Origin: Lingula anatina
Taxonomy: Eukaryota; Brachiopoda; Lingulata; Lingulida; Lingulidae
NCBI RefSeq assembly: GCF_001039355.2
Contig: NW_019773625.1
Span: forward strand, 206,455 to 270,454
Direction: 5' to 3'
Length of the DNA: 64,000 nucleotides
The position numbers and the translations under genes are program-made. Under the pieces are notes generated by a model. It searched no databases and had not been told where the DNA came from. It saw only the letters and a program-made list of their open reading frames with translations. Positions 56,901-64,000 of the stretch are shown here, in pieces; the stretch's first letter is position 1, and every line of letters starts with the position of its first letter.

Positions 56901-59491
56901 CAGTTGTCAGAAAAAAAGTAGGAGGAAATGGATCAGTCAGTAGCTATAGCCTTAAGCCCTAAGGTTTAAGGACAGCCACAAAAAAACTGATTTTCCATTT
57001 TAATTTTGAAAGAACACTGTAGTATAATAAAGACTGAAATAAGAAATCAATTCCACATTATTAAGAGACTTGGTCTAGACAGCTTGTGTCTGAAGACACT
57101 CATTTCACAATATCAACCTACTGCTTTGAACATGATGGACATATTGATTTAATATTTGCCACAAACATAACTAAGATGAAATGTCTCTCACCATGATCAC
57201 AGATGTTAGCAGCCTCATCTGAACCGTCAAAGCAATCTGCCTCTCCATCACATAGCCAACCCTTGGGAATACACCGCAAGTTGTCACGGCAACCGTGCTC
57301 ATGCAGTCCACATCGTATACCCAAGTGAGACTGGGGCTCTGAAAAATAAAAAAGAAGTGAATAAATATTGTGTTAATTTGAAATAATATTGCTGAAAGAC
57401 ACAGTGGACAGCAGATTTGTAACATGCAGGTAGACATAATTTTATGCCTTCAGTGGGTAAAACCAGATTATTTCACAAGAAATTTAGTAAATCATATTTT
57501 AGTAATTTTCTTTTTGCTTTATATGTCAGACTAGGCAATCTGAGGAGTTTACTATAAGCACTGAACCTATGCCAAACACCAGCAACATTGAAGTCACCGT
57601 TTCTGCCTTAAGCCTCACAGACCCGTAGACCCTGCATGGTGGCTTGAAGGGTCAGTAGCAAGGACAAGTTTTTGGCACAGACAGAGTCAGCATCACTGTC
57701 TATTACCATGTCAAGGAGACTTAACAGTTCAAGGTGAATGCAATAACAATATATAAACAACACACATGCAGAAATGTGATACATGTACTGAGTGTAAGGA
57801 AAAAAAAACAAAATTGAACATATGACTAAGGCATGTAATACACAGTACTAAATAACAAACCTTGAACACTTTTGGCATGCGCATGCGCGTGTGTGTGTGT
57901 GTGTGTGTGTGTTAACAGAAAACATGTATGCTTGCATGTGGTCAGGCAATGCTGTGCAAGGATATATGCATGGTCAATAAATATGAAATTTTCCAATGGG
58001 AAGAAGACTAATTAAGACAAATGGTGCTTTCCCAGAGATTTAGATCGATCTAGAGATTAAGATTTAGATCGACCTAACTTCCTGGGGGTGCACGCTAAAT
58101 TGCAGTCAGCCGAGCGGGCACCATAGTTAATTACCCCCTTACAGCTTTTAGTAGGTGGGACAGACGCTTAAGCCGGCCAAGCTGACAGTAATCTAGTGAG
58201 ACTCCCAACAGGGATAGATCGATCTAAAAATCTATGGAAATGGGGTGAAAGAACTGGAATGCAGCTATAGTTGCCCTGGAGATCGTGGGTCCTGGTTTAC
58301 AGCATTCACTCCCACTGGTACTCAGTGCTAAGTGACGGCCACATCGTATCTTTGCTGAACATTCAGAACATTGTTTCAGAGTTTGTGCCAGACCAGATAA
58401 GAAGCAAAGACTAGGCACATTTTACACATTTTAAAGTAGATAGCAAGATAATTGCATAAGTATGGGAGAGTTCACCTAATTACCTCAATCACAACGAAAT
58501 GTTTACATGGCATTTCAGTGCTGTGAAACTGATAGAGGCGGACAAAAAGACTTCCACCCCTAAGCTGTGTTAACGCGTCATTATTATTTTTATTTTATCT
58601 TTCAGATCTTCTAAAGCAGTGATAACAGCAGTAAATACTAGAGAGGTCGAGTCTCGAGCAGAGTAGAAACAAAAATTGCCTACCGGTTCATTTATAAACA
58701 AAACTACACTTTTAAAAACAACATATGCACCACTGTTACCATTTACATATTCTTTGCGATTTTCTTTCAAAAAGGGATTGAATAAAATGCTGCTTTTACT
58801 GTAGTCGATTAACTATATCAGCTGTTTTTTTTAACCACGACGTTTCTCTCTCCACAACCAGCCTCGAGACTTTTCATTCCTTCATCTAATGAAGAGTAAA
58901 GTCCGCGAAAGACGTCTGTTGAGCTTTGGCACGTGTGCAACAACCAACCGGCCACGAGAAATCTACCTTCTTTCGGGAAATAAAATCTTCAAGTCTGTGG
59001 TCAGCAATTTTAAAGGAGTTTATCTGTCTGAAAAGGTGGACCCTTTTCACCATGAAACCCACGCGTGTCCAGAGAACTTAGATCAAATTTCAATTTAGAG
59101 CGAACCTTTTCCAGGCTTAGGGCCTACAGGGTGTAGTTTTTTTTTTCCCCAAACTCCCAGAATCACCCTACCTACGGAACTAACCTACCTTGTTTTGTGC
59201 ACTCAATCCCATAAAGAAACAATGCTAACCAACCCAACACCAGCATGTCTACACGAGTAGCTGCCAGACTTATCTGTCTGAAAAGGTGGACCCTTTTCAC
59301 CATGAAACCCACGCGTGTCCAGAGAACTTAGATCAAATTTCAATTTAGAGCGAACCTTTTCCAGGCTTAGGGCCTACAGGGTGTAGTTTTTTCCCGAACT
59401 CCCAGAATCACCCTACCTACGGAACTAACCTACCTTGTTTTGTGCACTCAATCCCATAAAGAAACAATGCTAACCAACCCAACACCAGCAT
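53903..59491 (-). CDS. LRP1-like LDL-receptor family protein, N-terminal part (6 exons, 3' continuation not found)
   Basis: Exons on the minus strand: 59491-59434 (signal peptide [19 protein letters not shown]), 57338-57192, 56676-56557, 55773-55642, 54988-54784, 54057-53903; GT-AG and in frame, 272 complete codons. Three LDLa modules each have six cysteines and the calcium-binding D-x-S-D-E type end (residues about 29-66, 73-108, 115-152). They are followed by two EGF modules in one exon (about 155-220), the second starting DIDECRTLP, then [20 protein letters not shown], typical of the strand leading into an LDLR class B propeller. The first LDLa ([20 protein letters not shown]) is close to that of LRP1, an endocytic and signalling receptor. 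LRP1 is about 4500 aa, so most of the protein is missing here. An alternative first exon copy is at 59246-59189. Confidence 0.85.
56236..56600. repeat. Tandem repeats derived from the 3' end of an LDLa exon, in the following intron
   Basis: Units of about 63-66 bases, strongest at 56429-56490 and 56492-56555, with diverged units at about 56236-56425. They repeat the end of exon 56676-56557, including its splice donor (minus strand cagcattgtggtgagtg). The repeats mostly stay open in the exon's frame ([13 protein letters not shown]). Sequence similarity is clear for two units and partial for two or three more. Confidence 0.75.
57340..58015. other. First-intron sequence of the LRP1-like gene
   Basis: No exon seen. 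Holds a (GT)n microsatellite at about 57888-57911. Open frames here lack splice support. Confidence 0.4.
57888..57911 (+). repeat. (GT)n microsatellite
   Basis: About 12 GT units, preceded by cgcatgcgcgt. Confidence 0.9.
58021..58248. mobile_element. Hairpin MITE, GATTTAGATCGATCT family (LRP1-like intron 1)
   Basis: Left end gtgctttcccagagatttag then atcgatct; right end agatcgatctaaaaatctat then ggaaatggggtg. Inside are ttcctgggggtgcacgctaa and attgcagtcagccgagcggg. The most complete copy of the family seen here and almost identical to 47879-48058 over its right 150 bases. Confidence 0.75.
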
Positions 59492-59513
59492 GTCTACACG
59501 AGTAGCTGCCAGA
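59021..59513. repeat. Tandem duplication (two units of about 245 bp) carrying the LRP1-like signal-peptide exon
   Basis: Units about 59021-59269 and 59270-59513 are nearly identical; the main difference is length of a T run (ttttttttttccccaaac versus ttttttcccgaac). Both contain tatctgtctgaaaaggtgga, ctacctacggaactaaccta and the full coding part of the first exon with ATG and GT donor. Confidence 0.92.
59189..59246 (-). CDS. Second, intact copy of the LRP1-like signal-peptide exon
   Basis: Encodes the same 19 residues ([19 protein letters not shown]) and ends in the same codon phase with the same gtaggt donor as 59434-59491. Because both copies are intact, the start exon used in transcripts cannot be decided from the sequence. 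An unspliced or doubly included product is also possible. Confidence 0.7.
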
Positions 59514-60974
59514 CCTGCGTGGAACGAAGAAAGATTGTAACAACCGATGGCGACCTAGCGCTCGTTCGACAGGCCACACGGGTGGATGAATTAGTGAATG
59601 AATGGAGCAGGTCGTTATGCTCGAGTGAACCTTGAAACGGTGGAAGCAGGTGATTGGATGAAAAAGGATGTTATTATGACGTCAAATGGGCAGAGATGAT
59701 GTGGGCAATGTATGTTTTTTCAGATGGAAATGGGGGGCATGTTGACTTGCTTACTCTCACACCACCTTTTCGGTCTATTGGAGTAACGGGAGGAGGTGAA
59801 TTCCATTTCGGAACAGGTTTTACATATACTTTTGTCCCATGTTCTACTTACCTTTGCCAATTCAGACATTTAAAAAATAAAAAAATCTTATAATAGTGCG
59901 GTGTACCTGATGTCGATATTTCCTTTTTCGGCCATATTTAATCCACGGATCAGTAAATCCGCGGATCATCTTTTCTGAATGCGCTTTTGAACTTAGTTGT
60001 CAGGGCTAAAAAACTGGATTTGTGAAAAAAAGGAGTATCGTGAATAATTATAAATAGGCTAATAATGATATCACAGTGTGTAGTAAAACTAATATGTTGT
60101 GCTACGCTTCAGATATTGCAGGGCAAAATGAGAGGGAGAGAGAGGATAGGGGCGAATAATTGGCATAAAAAATGTAAACTGATCGCTTTTCCCCCTACTC
60201 CATTTAGCCTTAAAATTTCACATTAATCATTTTCACTAAAAAAAGGAATACAGGCGCGTTTCCAGATCATTTCTTCAAGTTTTGCAGCCCCAGCAGTGCT
60301 ACATGTATCAACAAAATAGATTTAGAGAAAGAAATCCCTGCTTGCAAATATAGGGACAAAACACCCTAAGTTTCAGGTGCCAATGGGAATTTCTCTCTCC
60401 AGACACTCTCGACAGAGGCATGGTGATAGGAAACAGGTTGAGTGTCCATTGTTCTCTGAAAGTCAGGGTGATACAAGAAGACCGACAAAATCAAGGTTTG
60501 TCTGGAGACATACATGGGACAATAGAACAATGCAAATTAACTTATGACACACAGAGGGGAAAATCAAACTTTTGTTATAAATAAAAACTCCATTCAAGGT
60601 TAAATATTAAAAGAGACTAAACAAATCATCATAAGAAAACAGACGTTCGACTGTGTATCTACAGGATATTGGAAGCATACACAAGTACCCAGTATACTAT
60701 CGCACCAAAATATTACCCATCCAGGTGGTGGCTTATTTAGTTGACCGCTACAATAACGGACCGGGGGGTATTGGCAGAGCGTGTTACGCCCCATCCTTGC
60801 TCTCCCCCCCCCCCTAAAAATATCAGTACAGTAAACGCGAAACGAGATAGTACACGGTTTTTGCACCCCTTACTCTATACTGTAGAGGCCAGCTGAGTGA
60901 TAAAATTAGCTCCATGCAAAAAAAGTATTTAAAATTGTCATAAACATTAGTGTTGCCGACGCGGCAATGGGTAC

Positions 60975-60977
<3 letters not shown>

Positions 60978-61036
<59 letters not shown>
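60978..61036 (+). repeat. (TA)n microsatellite
   Basis: About 28 TA units, uninterrupted. Confidence 0.95.
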
Positions 61037-61038
<2 letters not shown>

Positions 61039-62224
61039 CGGTATGTTGTAGGGTGTGTCATTGCATTAACTCCGTGCGAAGTTTTTTAGTTCACGTGATA
61101 AGGTGTGTCCCAAGCTTCATATCGGTCAATACACGTCCACGATATCTTTCTATATATAGAAATATATATATATTTTGTGGTTTGTGGCAAAGACAGGAGT
61201 TCGTTAAATGAAAATTGATATAAGATAAAAGTCCCTTACACCCTGAACGAATAATTTGTTTAAGTCCAAACTTATGTCGCTTTTATGAGATATAAATAAT
61301 TGTCTTGAAACCAACACGAGAAATATTTTGACCTTTGGAATGACAATAGATATCAAATATTCAGTAAAATAAATTATTGAAAAAATTATGCTGTAATCAG
61401 CGTTTTATTTTTTGTTACTTAAAATATTCCTACACCTTTTTTTTTAACCAAAATTTCACATTTCAAAATCGTGAGCGTAACTGTTTTAAAAATGCAATGT
61501 TTTACAGTGTAAATAATCACTTATCTGGTGTATCAATCATCGAAACTAATGCATCCGATGTGCTATTTGCGTAATTTCTTGAATCTCAGGGCTATTTACT
61601 ACATCAAATATGACGCAATTGCTAAAATAAACTTTCATTCCTATACATTAGTGAAAAAAGCCTGATCTTTATGCAGCAGGAGGCTTATTTTACAGAATCG
61701 ACCTTTTTTCTTTTATATTTATTTATCCTTTTTAAAAGGAAACCAAGCTCTGTTTTTTTTTTAATGAATTTAGAGATAGAGAGAGATGTAAAAATACACT
61801 TTAGGATGGTCATTTAATTTGACGAATTTTCTGTTTAAATCACTGCACGACAAAGAGTGCATATATAGATAGATTAAAGAAACGATAAATCATTGATTGA
61901 CCTGTACCTGGATTCCATCCAATACCATTTTTAATTAAATAATTGAGTTTAAAAATATTTATTTTTCAAGCGAGTACAGCATACCTTTAAATAACAGCTG
62001 AAATGTATTGTTTGGGATGTGATTGTGAAAAGAGGCTGTTTTGGGGGAAGTATTTGTATTGTGCATCCTCTCCATAAGGCATAGGCCATTCTTTGTGCAG
62101 GATATCTTGAGCCATTGAATCAACAGCAGTATTGTACCCTCTACACAAAAATCCCGGTTGTCAATATTGACAAAGAGTAGTATTCCCTTAGTATTCTTAT
62201 GACGGAGTAGGTCTGTACACACTT

Positions 62225-62226
<2 letters not shown>

Positions 62227-62281
<55 letters not shown>
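62227..62281 (+). repeat. (TA)n microsatellite
   Basis: About 27 TA units, uninterrupted. Confidence 0.95.
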
Positions 62282-62283
<2 letters not shown>

Positions 62284-63234
62284 CCTCACCTAGTTAGTTA
62301 TTTTCGGACAAACACCAGAATCAGTTTGAGAAATTTCTGTTTCATGAACACAAGTGAAGTTCACATCAATTGTTCACTAATAATGACAAGAATAAACAAG
62401 TGAACAAGGTCATTAATGAACTGCATAATCACAGAATGAACAGTTAAACAAATGAACAAATACAATGTATGTGGGCGTTTGATGTATATATCATACAAAA
62501 ATTTTCAGAGTATAAAGTCAAATGTTTAAAAGATTATGTATAAAATTTGTCTACTTTTCCGTTACACTTCCAATGTTTATAGAGATAGTGTCATCATATC
62601 TCGCGCGCGCACTCGCTCGCACAAACGCGCGCTCACATGCCTGAATTTGTTTGTGCTTTCACAGTCTAATATTTCCTCGGCGTTCATGCAATCGTCTCAG
62701 TCTAATATCTCCTTTTTCATAGAAAAGGCCTGCTGAATGACGATGAATTACTTCCATGAAAAAGCCTTGCTGGACAGACCATAACAACTGATACATGTTT
62801 CTAGTAAAAAATCAATCTGTGGCACTAGTAGAGGGAAGTAATCTCCAAGTATTAAGGCTATCACAATGTAGAGCTGGTCAGAAAACGGAGTGTAACAATA
62901 TTGAGGTCCTTTCCCAAAACGACCGTTGAAAGTTAAAACTCAACTTGAAAAGTTCCATAACAAATGCGTATTTTCCCCATCAGATTTCTCTGGTTCCCTT
63001 ATTACACATTCCTATTCGTAGAATCCTGACGCAGACTCCTGTATATATAACCCTTAATTTGTCTGAACTTCAAAAACGGTTGCTATACAGGTCGCAAGCC
63101 TTGACATGTGAAAGTACCTTCAGTTTTCCAGGTCGGAGATGACTCCACATGTTACACCGTGACGTCATATAATTCACATCAAGGTGACGTCACATATACT
63201 TCAAGACACCGCCAAATCTACGTTTATAACGGCA

Positions 63235-63582
63235 TCACATGAACAAAAAATCAGCGCCTTTAGAATCGACTTCAGGTGTGTGTTTGTGAAACCCCTCCCA
63301 GCACAAGTAAGGGGATTTAGAATTTTCAGGAGGTTTAGAATGTTTGGGGGTCTCAGGAGGTTCAGAATGTTTGGGGGTCTCAGGAAGTTCAGGGGATTCA
63401 GAATGTTTGGGGGTCTCAGGAAGTTCAGGAGGTTCAGAATATTCGGGGGTCTCAGGAAGTTCAGGAGGTTCAGAATATTCGGGGGTCTCAGGAAGTTCAG
63501 GAGGTTCTGGATGCGATGCACCCTCCATGGCGCCGAATACGATTTTGGCTCCTTTTTTCACAGCAAGAATAAATTGTTTCGC
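63235..63582 (-). CDS. Possible terminal exon with a proline/glutamate-rich 12-residue repeat
   Basis: A good minus-strand acceptor (gtcctttttcag, ending at 63583) opens a frame of 115 codons ending at TGA 63235-63237. It begins AKQFILAVKKGAKIVFGAME, then carries about five copies of a 36-base unit encoding variants of PPELPETPEYSE (some shortened), then a hydrophilic tail. The repeat stays in frame here, and Pro-Glu-rich repeats are typical of disordered linkers. Upstream exons would lie beyond the window end or within the last 400 bases. I do not recognise the protein. The plus-strand frame (Arg/Phe/Gly repeats) is judged a shadow, although the choice of strand is not certain. Confidence 0.4.
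   Translation of the reverse strand, partial: AKQFILAVKKGAKIVFGAMEGASHPEPPELPETPEYSEPPELPETPEYSEPPELPETPKHSESPELPETPKHSEPPETPKHSKPPENSKSPYLCWEGFHKHTPEVDSKGADFLFM
63320..63515. repeat. 36-bp (and 27-bp) minisatellite
   Basis: Repeating unit contains gggggtctcaggaagttcag and gaggttcagaatattcg (or gaatgtttg). Units are 27 or 36 bases, multiples of three, which preserves reading frames on both strands. Confidence 0.9.
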
Positions 63583-63961
63583 CTGAAAAAGGACAAATGT
63601 AATTGCAATTTAGATCTATATTTTTATAACAATATAACTCTAAGGTTGGACATACTGGGTAATATCTATTAAAATGCACGTGTATAAGAAGCCATCTAAA
63701 AACGGAACTCAACTGCTGTGAATTTTGCTCACAAGAACCAGAAACTGTCTTCAAGATCATGAAGGTCTACATCCTGAGAAAACAGTCTTCCATTTAAACA
63801 AACAAAGAACCATGCTGCATGTTCGACGTAGCAGAAGCAGCAATTAAAAATTCCTCTCTTTGCTTGGTAAATATACAACAGTAGACGGGGACATTTTCAC
63901 TATACTTCATAGGGAACAGGACTGAAAAAATGTTATTTTTGTCTCATTTTGATCGTCATAT

Positions 63962-64000
63962 TTCTTTCTTTCTTTTTTTTTTTTTTTTTTTTTTTTTTTT
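63962..64000 (+). repeat. Poly(T)/(CTTT)n tract at the window edge
   Basis: tttctttctttc followed by an uninterrupted T run to the last base. It continues beyond the window. Confidence 0.9.

Larger units (their letters stand above)
59520..63180. other. Intergenic region upstream of the LRP1-like gene, no gene seen
   Basis: The left end should hold the LRP1-like promoter. Contains (TA)n tracts at about 60978-61036 and 62227-62281, a C run at about 60805-60815 and a CG-rich purine-pyrimidine stretch near 62602-62635. No coding exon was recognised on either strand. Confidence 0.5.

Noticed and set aside
63320-63515. CRISPR-like array of short repeats
   Set aside because: Contiguous minisatellite without unique spacers, in an intron-bearing eukaryotic genome.
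63184-63672. 162-codon plus-strand frame with Arg/Phe/Gly repeats
   Set aside because: Same minisatellite read on the other strand; no splice acceptor or start context better than the minus frame.

Overview
This is a eukaryotic, intron-rich animal window (AT-rich, microsatellite-rich, two runs of N). Gene content suggests an invertebrate, most likely a lophotrochozoan such as a mollusc: a single-exon Toll-like receptor, an intron-rich fatty-acid amide hydrolase, CTHRC1-like secreted proteins and many small hairpin transposons. No ribosomal or mitochondrial marker is present, so the organism is an inference.

Layout. 1-640: last exon of an unrecognised membrane protein (+). 3549-6112: TMED1/5-type p24 cargo receptor (-), head to head with 6874-18502, a complete 15-exon BRD10/KIAA2026-like bromodomain gene (+, 2200 aa). 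18973-21336: single-exon Toll-like receptor (-), tail to tail with BRD10. 24156-36326: complete 18-exon FAAH (+, 586 aa) whose introns carry a foldback Tc1 derivative, an inverted pair of short elements and a 2.2 kb TIR element. 36640-37060: homopolymer/TA tracts around an assembly gap. 37100-44000: gene-poor, with a decayed repeat-associated coding unit (about 40.2-41.65 kb, -) and a cluster of CCATCTTGAAA-type motifs. 45604-48329: two CTHRC1-like loci (-), the upstream one next to a gap. 48475-53900: no gene recognised. 53903-59491: N-terminal part of an LRP1-like receptor (-): signal peptide, three LDLa modules, two EGF modules and the start of a YWTD-type propeller. Its signal-peptide exon is tandemly duplicated and its 3' continuation was not found. 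59.5-63.2 kb: mostly intergenic, with TA microsatellites. 63235-63582: possible terminal exon (-) with a proline-rich 12-residue repeat.

The genes are unrelated housekeeping, signalling and immunity loci; nothing resembles an operon. Exon junctions were chosen by hand from GT/GC-AG signals with continuous reading frame. The BRD10, FAAH and TMED models close in frame from start to stop, which is strong internal support. The most unusual structures are small duplications of gene starts and exon ends: the FAAH start region, the LRP1-like signal exon and an LDLa exon end. They sit in a landscape of hairpin-type mobile elements.
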